From NCBI GenBank assembly GCA_963966185.1, contig CAWZYM010000253.1:1605196-1669195 (forward strand): a stretch of 64,000 nucleotides of DNA, read 5' to 3'. The stretch is from Rhabditoides inermis. Its lineage: Eukaryota > Nematoda > Chromadorea > Rhabditida > Rhabditidae. Below, piece after piece: positions 1 through 11,600 of this stretch. The notes beneath the pieces were generated by a model. The model saw only the letters and a program-made list of their open reading frames with translations, was not told where the DNA came from and made no database searches. Every line of letters starts with the position of its first letter. Position 1 is the stretch's first letter. A program made the position numbers and the translations under genes.

Positions 1-2369
1 TTTTTGAGGACGACGTGTCTCGCGGCGTGAAGCAGTTCGCGTGGACCGATGGCTACACTGGCATGCGGCGGGCGCCCGGCTGCTGGAAGAGAGAGACACT
101 CTTCTTCTCCGGAACAATATTCCGGTAAGTTAAAAAAAAATTTATAGGAATCCTGCCGTTTTCATTCAATCTCGTATTCGTGTCTACTGGTTAGCTTTAG
201 CTTATGAATAAATAACATTATAGTGCAAACAAAAGTGCTTTTCCCCAGGTTCGGCATTCTGTTCCCCACCCGCGTTCTCCTGCTGGTCTTCTCGATCGCG
301 TGGGGCTTCCTCGGAGGAGTGTATGTTGGCACGGTCAAGCCGAGTGAGGTAAGTACACTGTTCATGTTTTTTTTACTGCATTATCTAAAAACTATAGTGT
401 AAGAGTTCACAGTGTCACTAATGTTCGGCTGTAATCTAATAGCTAATCGTATATAGTCATCGCCTGGTGGATAGTTTCTGTTATTGCCAGCCGGGGTCAG
501 TTGGCGAAACTCAGTTTCGAGCGAGAGAGGTCAGACAGTGCGGGCAAATGGTCGAGTGTCGCGCGTCCTCTTTGATTCGCATGCCGGCTTCTTTGATCGA
601 TATTATCGTTTGAAAGCGCGCACTTGGGTCTCCTCACGACTAGAAGGTAGATCGAATGCGACTAGAGAGTAGATCGATTTTCTACCGTAATCTGGCGAAC
701 TATCTCCCAGAATAATATCATATGTGTTCAGTCGGTCCGCCTGTACATAGGCCGTACATTCGGTCGGCTGTTCGCGTCGGCAGAGGGACTCGTAGCCACA
801 TTCCACAACAGGGAGCTCAAGCCGCAGAGGGGAGGTGGGTGTTGGTGGTGGTGTGACACACCTCGTCTCTTTCGGACAAACACTCCTTGGAACACAAACA
901 TGCAACGACTCGTGAGTGTTGAAGGCATCGCCGTCTCGAACCACCTCACATCCAACGACCCGATGACTCTGTTCTCGGACTGTGAAGATGGAGTGAGCTA
1001 CACGGTGACGGGGCAGGCACACGGCGGACTGCAGGGAGTCATGCAGGCACGTACATCGACCACACCCAGTACCGCCAGCCTCCTCCCTGCCTCTGCACTT
1101 CTCTAAATAGGATAATGTATAAGAGTGTCAGAAATATTCGAATCCCTCACAACTTTTTTCGCAAAGCAAAGCGTGTGTTGCGAGAGCGGCTTGAAGTGTC
1201 TATTTCAAAGAACGAAACTAGGGGCACTCAAAAAGTGACAATTTGGTGAGAGAGGTGAGGGTGGTGCATTGCCATGCACTCTTCTTCCCAGACCCTCGGC
1301 GGTGCTCTCACGCCCGCTCTCTGGATGGACCGCGCCAGTATCAAGGAGAGAAAGGCGTTCCAGGTGCGTGTCATGCAAACCGAGTGATGCAAACACTGGT
1401 TGTGTACGAAACGTTAGAAGGAATACTTATTAGACATATAGTGGGCCCCCCACCCGTTTTGGCGGTAGGCGAATTATCTTCGGCCGAAGTTTTTTTTTTA
1501 CTTTCCTACTCCTAGGTCCCACTTGGTCCGATTGGTAGGGCATATGCAGTTTTGTTTCAGGAAGCGATGGTGTCGTACGCCTCCTCTCCGAAGAACATGC
1601 CCGTGCTGCTGTTCCCCGAGGGATTCTGCTGCAACGGCGACGTCGTACTCCAGTTCAGGTATCTACAGTCTGTCAGTATGGTCTTCTTCGTATTTAACAT
1701 GATACAATCATTGCAGTTGCTCCGATTCTCCGTCATTTGCTTGTTTGCTTCTACTCTAGTGTGTGCATATACCAGCCGTGAAAGGCACGAGACCACCTTG
1801 CAGGAAAGGCGCGTTCGTCTCAGGCATGCCGATCTACCCGATTGCTATCAAGCAGCGTGTCATGTGAGAACACTTTCCAACTTATCACATCAACATCGAT
1901 TTCTCTCGGTGAACGATAAGCGAACACAACTTTTCGAGTATCTAAACTGTTGATTACGTATTGAAGGATGGGCGATCTGTTCTGGAAGGAGGACAACTAC
2001 TTGCCGTACATGTTGCGTGTGATGGCGTCGTGGTAAGTGCAAATCTTCTACTTGTTTACTATGCTCACTTGTCTGCCTCATGCAGGTGCACCCAAGCCGA
2101 TGTCTACTACCTACCCGCGATGCGCATGCAAGACAACGAAAACGAGGAGGCATTCGCGAAAAGGGCGCAGCTGGCGATCGCGCGGCAACTCGGTGAGCCT
2201 CATTGCACAACTGCACGTCTCTAGATTCTGCTTTGAAGAGACTGTCCAGCCTTTGCACTCTGTGTCAGGCCGGAGCGCGATTCCGTACGACGGTGGGATG
2301 AGTCGGGCGGGCAACCAGGAGAGGGCGCGCGCCGCCATCGCACGACACCTCGCCACGGTAGTCGCGTGA
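1..2369 (+). CDS. GPAT3/4-like glycerol-3-phosphate acyltransferase (5' end outside window)
   Basis: ER membrane acyltransferase that would acylate glycerol-3-phosphate (or a lysophospholipid) in glycerolipid synthesis. Approximate exons: 1-126, 249-348, 731-832, 927-1048, 1291-1361, 1561-1659, 1803-1868, 1966-2034, 2085-2193, 2270-2369. A hydrophobic segment (LLLVFSIAWGFLGG) comes first. The acyltransferase blocks follow: NHLTSND (the HX4D catalytic motif), GQAHGGLQGVMQ, FPEGFCCN (acyl acceptor site), then PIYPIAIK. The downstream signature GDLFWKED, YMLRVMASW, AIARQLG and PYDGG is typical of GPAT3/GPAT4 (nematode acl-4/acl-5 type) and differs from AGPAT1/2. The protein ends TVVA at a TGA, followed by AATAAA at 2454-2459. 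The N-terminus is missing because the window starts inside an exon. Family assignment is solid; substrate is inferred. Confidence 0.88.
451..722. repeat. MITE-like repeat, copy 1, in a GPAT intron
   Basis: About 270 bp, nearly identical to 28705-28982 in the same orientation (differences are scattered substitutions plus a 6-bp indel). The ends form an imperfect inverted repeat sharing CTGG..GATAGTT, and TA dinucleotides flank it, as expected of a Tc1/mariner-type non-autonomous element. No coding capacity is seen. Confidence 0.8.
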
Positions 2370-2453
2370 TACCGCACATCACACACACCTCACACATCCT
2401 CAACTTGTACAGACCACGTTGTATACATCTAACTCGAATGTTTGTCATTATAC

Positions 2454-2459
2454 AATAAA
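2454..2459 (+). terminator. Poly(A) signal AATAAA of the GPAT-like gene
   Basis: AATAAA lies 85 bp after the stop codon. The following stretch to 2976 has no recognisable gene; it holds the 3' flank of the convergent cysteine-rich gene, including its own reverse-strand AATAAA at 2850-2855. Confidence 0.7.
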
Positions 2460-2976
2460 TAGTAAACGCAACACGATATTCGCGATAACAGAACAAAATG
2501 TGCAAAACAAAAATATAGAAGCCGTTTCGGGTGTATCACGCTATACGGCAAAGTTTTGTCTCTCCTACTCTCGTCAGTAACGAAAAAAGACACGTGTAAT
2601 CTGTAATGGTTAAATAGTTAGTACTGTGTATGATCTATAAAAAAAACTAGTTGTCACAAAACAGTGTGGAGGCGCTCGAGAATTTGTTCGTGAGAATCTG
2701 CTGTATGTCTCTTTGAGGTCACTCGAAAATTTAAAAAATCAATGATTTCGGAGCGTGAAATACTTGCAAAGTTTCATAAAGATAAAGGACTTCTTTTTTC
2801 CAGTTTGCATTTTATAGTGAGTGATTTAGTGAGTGTGGTGTATGCAATTTTTATTTTATATCGTGGCTGGGAAAAAAATCGTTTCAAAAAAACTTACTTA
2901 TATTATCTGAGATTACAAACAAGTAAGTTTTTGTACAATGATGTCATTAACTAGCTTGGCTCTTCTTGTAATTGAT

Positions 2977-5241
2977 TCAGCACATGTCGGGAGGCGCAGG
3001 CGCCCTCTGCTGTACGGGCGGAGGCACAGGGCCGTCTTCCGCGAGCGACTCATCCACGAATGCGTCTCCCTCCACGACGGACTCTTCCTCGTCCACCACA
3101 TCGGTCGACTCGGCGCGCCGCGCTCTGCTCGGCACGCATGTCTTGGCGGGCATGCACGGCGACTCCCCGGCCGCACACTCACGCTCCACCAGCTCGCACC
3201 TGCAACACACTCATGTACAATGCACTCACTCACACGGTGTTTCGCTTACACGGGCAGCTTGCGCACTCGTTTTGGCGGATTCTTATGAAAACATGGTCAT
3301 ATACACAGTTTTTCATGCTGATTCCGAATATGAGAATAACTTTTCCTAAATGGTTGTTTGAAACCAATTTGGACAGCCACCGAATAGACTACCCATGAAA
3401 ATGACCTGTCGATAACAGCAGCGTGGCCGAATGGATAGTGAGTTGGAAAGTTGAAAATGACAGTCAAAATGACAGGTGCGGTATCGATGCAATGCTGCTA
3501 TGCGGCAAAACTTTTTGCAAGATGGAATAATAACAACTTTATATAATAAGCACAAGTTTATTTCGAGAATCGTTTCTAGCAACGATGTTTGTTCATAACC
3601 ATACAATCAAAGCAATAATACTTTTCGCAACGGGGACATCTAATGAAGGAAGGAGTGGGACATGTGTGACATTTTGTTTTGACGGTTCCTTTGAAACAGT
3701 AATCCGCTGTGTATCCAGACTTGTGCCAAGCATATTGCCTCATGTGAAGGAACTTCGGTTTGATAACTGCGAGAAGGTAGTGGATTTTCTCGATGCTGAT
3801 GGTGATGCTGTGTCGGATTGCATTGGTCGAACTTGGGACTCTGATCACGGAGAATAGTTCTGATGCGAGCGGCAAGACGAGAATTTTCAACATACGCCGC
3901 CGCCGGGCGACATACGCCGCCAAAGAGAACCGGCAAAAAGTTTTGCCGCATAGCAGCATTGCATCGATACCGCACCTGTCATTTTGACTGTCATTTTCAA
4001 CTTTCCAACTCACTATCCATTCGGCCACGCTGCTGTTGTCGAAAGGTCATTTTCATGGGTAGTCTATTCGGTGGCTGTCCAAATTGGTTTCAAACAACCA
4101 TTTAGGAAAAGTTATGCTCATATTCGGAATCAGCATGAAAAACTGTGTATATGACCATGTTTTCATAAGAATCCGCCAAAACGAGTGCGCAAGCTGCCCG
4201 TGTTAGCGATGTATCTCAGTCAGGGCAGTAAACCTTTTTTTGATTTTCCCTTCCGTCCACACTACTGAATGACAAGTTGAACATAGCGATAGCTCACTTA
4301 CTTCTGTCCGGCAGGGCAGCCGAAGCCAGCGCAAGTGGCGGCTGGAAACGGAGATCAGGGGAAGGAAGATGTGGATGCGCTCACGTTTCAGTAGGCACGT
4401 GGGCTTCTTGGGGCAGGGCCGGTTCTCGCAGTTGACGCGCACGATGGCGCAGTCGAAGCCGCTGTAGCATCCGACCTCCAAGCACGTCGTCGCTGCAACC
4501 ACTTCACTCATGCAAACATGCAATGCAATTCACTATGGTCGAGCGGTGTGCGTGTGATACTGACGTGTGTTGGGGCAGTCGCTCTGCTGGATACAGCGGC
4601 CGTCCCTGTCCCTCACCAGCCCCGGCCTGCACACACAGCCCGCGCCCACGCACCACGACTCACAGCTCTGACATGCCAACGTGAAGTCACTCCCATTCAA
4701 AAGTTATTCACATCCTCACAAACGTCTTGTCTTACTGAACAGTTCTTCGTGGAAGAGGAGTGATATTGGAATATTGCGGTTCTGCTTTCACGCGTATATG
4801 TATATGAGAAACAATCACTCTCATGATGTTGCATATCTGGTATCATTTTCTCAAACATTCTCGGCATTTTCACAAACACCCGGATTAATTTTGACTTTAG
4901 CGACAAAAAAATGTCTTGTCCTAACCTTCTCTCTGTTGGGGCAGCTGGGTTGGCACGAGTCGACACAGCCAACATAGACCTCGTCGGTGGTACATCCTGA
5001 TTAGGAAACGATCTCCCCCTCTCTTTCTCAATCACTCACCGGTCACTTTGACATTGGTGGTGACCTTCTGATCGGAGCTGCTCTTGCCGTTGTTGCTGAG
5101 GTGTCCGGGCCGGCCGTTGGGTCTGATGTTGCTGACATTGCGATGATCCGACTGGAAGTCCACGGAGACTCCGTCCTCTATACTGTTCTCTTGTGCCTGT
5201 AGGCAGAGGCAGAAGGGAAGGAGCAGTACGGAAAGTAGCAT
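2977..5241 (-). CDS. Secreted TIL-like cysteine-rich protein
   Basis: Read on the minus strand: exons about 5241-5039, 4998-4930, 4668-4567, 4495-4394, 4342-4309 and 3198-2977. The start encodes a classic signal peptide (MLLSVLLLPFCLCLQAQ), then a polar linker with SSSDQKVTTNVKVTG. Cysteine-rich modules follow: VGCVDSCQPSCPN and CESWCVGAGCVCRPGLV..GRCIQQSDCPN match the trypsin-inhibitor-like (TIL) layout. Two further modules are tandem duplicates of each other (TCLEVGCYSGFDC..PCPKKPTC and TCAGFGCPAGQKC..SPCMPAKTC). The tail is acidic and proline-rich and ends PPDMC. TIL proteins are usually secreted protease inhibitors or matrix proteins; inhibition is not shown here. A TATA-like ATATATGAG sits about 35 bp upstream of the ATG (5272-5282). 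The large last intron carries a foldback transposon. Confidence 0.8.
3249..4202. mobile_element. Foldback DNA transposon remnant with 270-bp arms
   Basis: Arms 3249-3518 and 3933-4202 are near-perfect inverted copies of equal length. The outer ends read CACGGGCAGC and GCTGCCCGTG, each flanked by TTA (3246-3248 and 4203-4205), which could be an eroded TTAA target. On the minus strand the centre (about 3880-3576) encodes a cysteine cluster, KCHTCPTPSFIRCPRCEKY followed by YCFDCMVMNKHRC, resembling the C-terminal zinc-binding region of piggyBac-type transposases. It sits in the last intron of the cysteine-rich gene. The inverted-repeat structure is certain; the superfamily is tentative. Confidence 0.75.
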
Positions 5242-5743
5242 GACTATCCAGCAGTCACTATAGACTGACTACTCATATATCGTGGGCTATGGGGTGACCC
5301 AGTAATCATAGCTATCTCTCTCGAGGGCTTGAACTAGATTATCTCAACGTGGGGAATCATTACATCTGAAGTTATGTTTCTTAAACATTCTTATAATGAA
5401 ATTTTTATTTATTTTTTTACAATGTTATTTCATTTTACAGACAGTAACCATTTATTCATTTATAAAACGATATCAACCAATGGTATATGGCTGTACAATG
5501 CGAATAAACGAAGAGTTGTGAGCAGTCATAGCAAAATGCGATAACGTATAAATGTTGTATTTGCGTGTTTTTTTGCTCCCTGAACGTTGATGAGGCATTC
5601 TGTGTCGTAGTAAGGTTGCGGCAAAGATGAAAGTCGCTACTTCACCGCCGCTCGTGGGAAGCGCTGCACCGTCCATATCGCTCGTGCTACTCTTCACAAT
5701 CAGTCAGATGTGTGTGATGTCTTTTCTCAAGCGTCCCTCTCTC

Positions 5744-5780
<37 letters not shown>

Positions 5781-6663
5781 TCCCTCGTGGCCTGAGGCGG
5801 TGATCGATAGTTTGGGATCATGCAGCGTGAGGGAAGCAGCTGACTCGCTCTCGGCCTATCATTACTCTCCCCTTTGCTCGCTTCCTCTCTCTTCCTCCAC
5901 CTGATTGCACCTCGCTCTCGCCGCTGTATTTTCCGCGATTAGAAAAATCCGAAATATATTTCAAATTCTGGCAAATTTATCTGAATGAATGGGAGGCGAT
6001 CATGTTGCAGTAATAGTGATATTCGCCCATATTGCATTACGATCTCGTCTCGTTACATGTGGCTCTGCCTAATCTGCATATATACAAGGTGCGTGGATTA
6101 GTGCATGCGTCTCAAGGTTGCGCCACCCGCCGCATTCCCTCGCCGTCTCTCCGATCACTACACACTCTCTCGCTATCCTTCCGTCTGCACCCTCTACTCT
6201 TTCGCCGGCTGTCCCCCTAGGAATATCGAGTGTGTTGATCTTTTCCTGCATTTGTTCCGACCTAATCCAACATCCACCCACTCTTGATAGTATCTGCGCT
6301 AGCCGCCTCTGTACGCCTTATCAGTGTTATCGTCGTTTAGGAAACAAAATAGGCGATATTCCTGGGCGTCAGTGAGTCAGTTATTGATCGACGTGGCCCA
6401 GCCGCTTGTTTCCGTGAAATGTCAAGCATTCCCATGCCGGCATGGCTCATCCCCTACTCCTTTTTCCACTTTTTATTGTCTCTAGTTGGTTGTTATCAGT
6501 CCGTGGGCGGGTGTGAGTTTCCCGTTATATAATGATATACGCGTCCTCTTTCTGCTATGAATATCTTGATCGCACCGCTGAATCGCGCGCGCATTATTTG
6601 AATCTTTGAATTTGCGTGTGTTGAATCACAAAGTGCACTGACCGTTTTGTCCGTTGCACACGC

Positions 6664-6697
<34 letters not shown>

Positions 6698-8669
6698 CCC
6701 ACTCTCTGCAGCTGTGTCGGGGTGTTCCTATCCATGGCATTTGCATTGGTGAAACGAGTAATTGTATTCATCCTTTCTTTCTCTCTCTCTCTCTTCTCTT
6801 TCTTGTCATGGCACTCTTCCTGCCCCCTTCCTCCGCTACTCTCTCGCTTCTCATGAACGATTCATGTTGTTGTGCGTTTCCCCCTTTCAATTAGTCTGAC
6901 CGTTTCCTATTTCATGTTAGTGGGTGGAACGAGTGTTTGTTGGGTGCCAAATGTCAGACAAAACACGCGGCTCGCCTTTCTTTGATTGATCAATAAGGAA
7001 TCAGTGTAGAATGGGAGTGGAGAATGGGAAGATTTACGAGCGCTGTAGTCTGCTTTCGAAAAGTGTCCTCTCCGTCGCGTCGCACGTTGATTTTATGTGA
7101 TTTGTTTGCTGCAGCCTCGATAGGCCTCCGACAGACTTTTTCGCGAGCGAAATGCGAAAATAGTCGCAAAACTTTTAGCTTGAGAGAATCGCGAAACTAC
7201 CCATAATCGCGCGAATTGGTGATCTTTTTCGCTGAAATTTGGCGAATTCTAAGATATTCGCTTCCACTGAGAATTACGCAGATTTGTTTTCTTTGTTATA
7301 ATTGAAAACTTACTTCTTAGAGGTTGTGTGACATGTGTAACACCAAACATTCAAATAGGAACATTGTTTTGTCACTGGCGCACGCCTTTTTTCAAATTCG
7401 CCAAACTTTTTGCGCGAATCGGGTGGCACGAGTGTGCAACGACTAGTATGTAATAACAGCAAAGAATTGTGGTCAATACAGCTTCCACGATGTTCATGAA
7501 GTGTATTTTCAAGTATAAAGAATGAAAAATATACAGAAAAGTGAAAATTCGTACCTAGATTCGCGAAAAAGTAGCGAATCTGTGGTATCTCTCGTTTCGC
7601 AGCGAAAACGGTGTCCGCGAAAATTTTCGCGATTTGCTGAAATTTTCGCGCGAAAAAGTATGTCACCTATTTTCGCAAATTTTTGCCGAAAACATTTTTG
7701 CGATTCGCGCTGCGAATTGCAAATCAATAATGCATGCTAAAGTATTGCAGTTTTCGCGCGATTTTTTTCGCGAAAAAGTCTGCCCGGGGCCATACTTGAG
7801 AAAAAACGGCTATGCGACTAGTTTGCTTTGACCATGCAACCTTGAAACTCGAAAGTCTGTTCCTCACGCTATGGACATCTAATTACAATCGTGGATGAAT
7901 CATTGTCTTTATTTGTCTTACTTTTTCTAAACAGTACTGTTGTGTGACTCATATGGATGACTCTTCTCTCTTCTTTCCTCTCCATGTTTGGTTCACATTC
8001 ACAACTGTTTGCTGAAAGTTTTATATAGGCGCGGCTTGAAAGACGCTAGACGTATGGTTGTGCGGATCAAAAATGTCATCTCCCATCTGTCAATTTCCGC
8101 ATTGCCAAAATGTTGCGTTTCCAATATTTCTCCGATTGTTTGTGCGGCGTTTGATGTCTCACCCTGCTTTCCCGCACATGGCTCATCTCAATTCGCTTTC
8201 GCGTATCATATAGCGCGTGTGAATCATTGACATTTTCGTCGTCCACGGTTCGACACGGATTTCAAGCAGTATATGCCACACCGTTGGTTCTGCGTTGGTT
8301 GTGATAAATACTCATGTGATTTAGCATAACTAATTAATTAATTGCTACGATACCTAATTTTCAAACATGCGCGGGCAGGTTGTTTACGTGAAAAGCATGC
8401 ACGGCGTCGTTGGCTCGCCCCGCCCACTTCGATGTGCAGCGGCGATGAGCGCAAATCCCCGGATCTCGTTTCGTCGTCCGTTTCACCTTGTTTCTCGTTG
8501 TTATTTATGTGTTTCTTTTTGTTCTGAATGTGTACCAGTTTCGCTGATACGGTTCTAGCGATACTGGTCGTCGATTGGTGCTTACTTTTTGCTCATTTCA
8601 GCGATAATCTGAGGTGCAGCGTGTGAAGCGGGCAAACGTATTGTCACTCTGTCGAACCGAGAACTAATC
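5242..8669. other. Intergenic region between divergent genes
   Basis: No convincing exon was found. It separates the divergently transcribed cysteine-rich gene (-) and filamin (+), so it holds both promoters and probably the filamin 5' UTR. An AG acceptor in CTCATTTCAG at about 8600 could begin the untranslated part of the first filamin exon. Microsatellites: (CT)n at 5729-5781 and 6666-6696, and CT-rich DNA at 6775-6800. A CG-rich inverted-repeat element occupies 7132-7782. Confidence 0.6.
7132..7782. mobile_element. CG-rich inverted-repeat element
   Basis: The ends are CAGACTTTTTCGCGA and its exact reverse complement TCGCGAAAAAGTCTG (15-bp terminal inverted repeats). The roughly 650-bp interior is packed with variants of TTTTCGCG/CGCGAAAA in both orientations, so it can form many internal hairpins. 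No open reading frame looks coding, and no clear target duplication is seen. Confidence 0.65.
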
Positions 8670-11600
8670 GTGAACATCTCCGATTCAAGCGAACTCAACA
8701 AGATCAGCATGTCGTCGCATCCTCGCGAAGACGACCATCAGGAGGAGCTCGTGAGTACATGTTCAGCTTGGAACTTGAAACCTAAATCGGTCTGGTTGAA
8801 GCGCGCTGTCTGTTGTCGCCCGCCCGAGGCTATGATCAGTAATCCATGCGCGCGCGCTGACCTTGTCTCTCACGTCGTAATTCTTTCATTGGGATCGCCG
8901 CCCTGTCAGTTTTTCGCTGCGTTCTGTTCTTTCGATGTTCTTCTCCCTTCTTTTGGTGATCTCAATTGTGGAAGTGATCGATTCTCCTGGGGCGATGTTG
9001 CGCGGCGTGTGATCGATGAAGGCGCCTGATAAGAAACGAGGGATATACGAACGAACATGCAAATGCAACAGGGCTATACTGCGATAGCGTGTTGATGTGA
9101 TTAGAATGCGGGCAGTTTGATGAGGACCGGTCAGAAATAACAACAACATTACATAGAAGAGAACGTAGTAACTAGAGTGTTCTTTTTTGTCTGTAGTTGG
9201 AAGTATACATACAACGTGCTTTTGTAATATAAGATTCATAAATACAAAACAAGTATTGCATTATTATAATTGCAGATTCCTCCGAACCTGCAGCCGGACG
9301 CTGCGTGGAAGAGCATCCAGCAGAACACGTTCACCCGCTGGGTCAACGTCCACCTCTCCAAGGCCAACACCAACATCGGCAACCTGGTGCGCAATGCAGA
9401 GACTACATTTCTATGAATATAATAGTATATTATATTATCGTTAGTGTTGTAGGAGACGGATCTGGCAGATGGTTTGAAGCTGATTGCCCTCGTGGAAGTG
9501 CTCGCTCAGAGGCCCGTCGGAAGGTACAACAAGAAGGTGCGTTTCGCAAACAAAGGTTTAGTAAGTTGTAAAAATCTGAAAAAAAATCTGAAAAATCTGA
9601 AAAAATGCATTGAGCTTTTTAGAATTATTTACTGGTTATCATAAGTTTGTTGATGCCGATGACAATGTGAATTGTCTAGATCTTGGTTTTTTTAACCGAA
9701 TGCTGAATTTAATCTAGGCTGTATGGAATTTGTATTCTTCAGTGGTAATTTGAAGCTGTATCGCAATCTGAATATTTGTTGAAGTAGAATCGGTGGAATA
9801 TTACATTGCAATTTTTCAGGTTTCGTTCCGGACGCAGAAGCTGGAGAATGTGACGATGGCGCTGTCGTTCCTCCAGAATGAGGAGGCCATCAAGATCGTC
9901 AACATTGGTAAGCCAATGGACCAATGGTTGATAAATGTAAATGCGAATACGAATTGAGAATGGAGACGTGTTTATCAAAAAAAGTTTTTTAACCATTATT
10001 CATATCAACATATCACCTGAACAACCACTAACAATATCTAACATGTCTGATCTTGACGTGTTGATTTCTTGAAGTAGGTGTGCGTGTGTCGGTCGAATTG
10101 TGGCTCTTTAGTAATGCAGATTCATTCTGGATCGCGTGCGATCAGTGCAGTTGCAGTAACATGAGACATGACACCACAATCAGCGCACTCTTTTGCCTCT
10201 TTCACTATCCCGTTTGTTTGCGGGTTGATGCGCGAAAAAGCGAACGCATACATGATGTAGAGTGAGGGATGGAGGGCAGGGCTAACAAGGAACCGGTAGC
10301 TGTTGGCTCCTAATGTCTCTCACCTTTTTCGGCGCGCTTCTTCCCGTCCCACCACTTCTGATGTTTGTTGAATGTATGTGTGTGATCGGAGTGCTTGCTT
10401 GTTTTGTGCCTAGTGCCTAGCGGCTAGGCCCTAGCCACTAGCATTGCTCTCTGTACAGTGAAGTGAACGGAGAGTGAAGAGTTCACTGTTGTGTTGTGGT
10501 GGGGAAGCCGATTATTGCGGGAGGCGGCGAGAGAACGCGCGACGAGGAGAGGTCCGGAGAGGCAGAGGGCGAGTGAACCAGCTCACTGTTTCTGAATAGA
10601 GCGTTCTCTTTCCACCCCGCTGCAATCCTCTCCCCCTCCTCCCTCTCTATCTCTGTCCCGCCGCTGACCAGGCGAACTCGAATTATACTGGTGTTCTATT
10701 CACTGTTTGTGCGCCTGCTGATTGCTGTTATTCACTGCGAGCTAGCTATTTCACTTCCACTGCGGCTGTTATATTACGTTTTCGTCAACGCTAGATTTGA
10801 ATGTAGAATGTAGATAAGGTAATAGGTTTTTGCCTATTTTTATTGGTTTCCAATGTGAGCTATAGTTTTTTTTCTCAAAGTAAAGTCAAAGCGAAGGAAT
10901 AGTTTACATCCCGGAGTTATTGTTGTTGATTACGGGTTGTGATTGCAGACAGCTCGCACATTGTCGACCAGAACCGCAAGCTGATTCTCGGTCTCATCTG
11001 GACCCTCATCCTCCACTATTCTATCTCCATGCACCGCTGGGAGGACGTGAGTCTTGGTTTCTTTTTGTTATTTTGAATATTAAACTTAAACATAAAGCAT
11101 AGTAATTGGCTCAGCGCTCAGTTCTGTTAGAGTCTGATCGTGCTTGTCTGCAGCAGTCGAAGGAGTCTGGCTCTCAGTCGGCGTCGCAGCCGGAGCAGAC
11201 TCCGAAGCAGCGTCTGCTCAAGTGGGTGCGCGACAAGCTGCCCAGCGACGTGCCCGTCACCAACTTCACGTCCGACTGGAACGACGGAGTCGCCATCGGA
11301 GCCCTCGTATGTTGTGGTTGCACTGATGTATTCATTCTTTTCTGATTGAAATTCGAGTGGACAGGACAGTGACTAGATACACTGTTGCATGTTTCGCATA
11401 TGGTTTGTGCTTTGAGATGACTGTGATAAGTTGTCAAACTGCACTCAGATGGTTATTGTGATTATAGTTTTATTGCATTTTTATAGTTGTTGTTGCAGGT
11501 GGATTCTATGGGCCCTGGTCTGTGCCCCGACTGGCGCGAGTGGGAGCCGCAGGGCGCTCTCCCGAACACGAAGAAGGCCATGCAATTCGCTGAGAACCAG

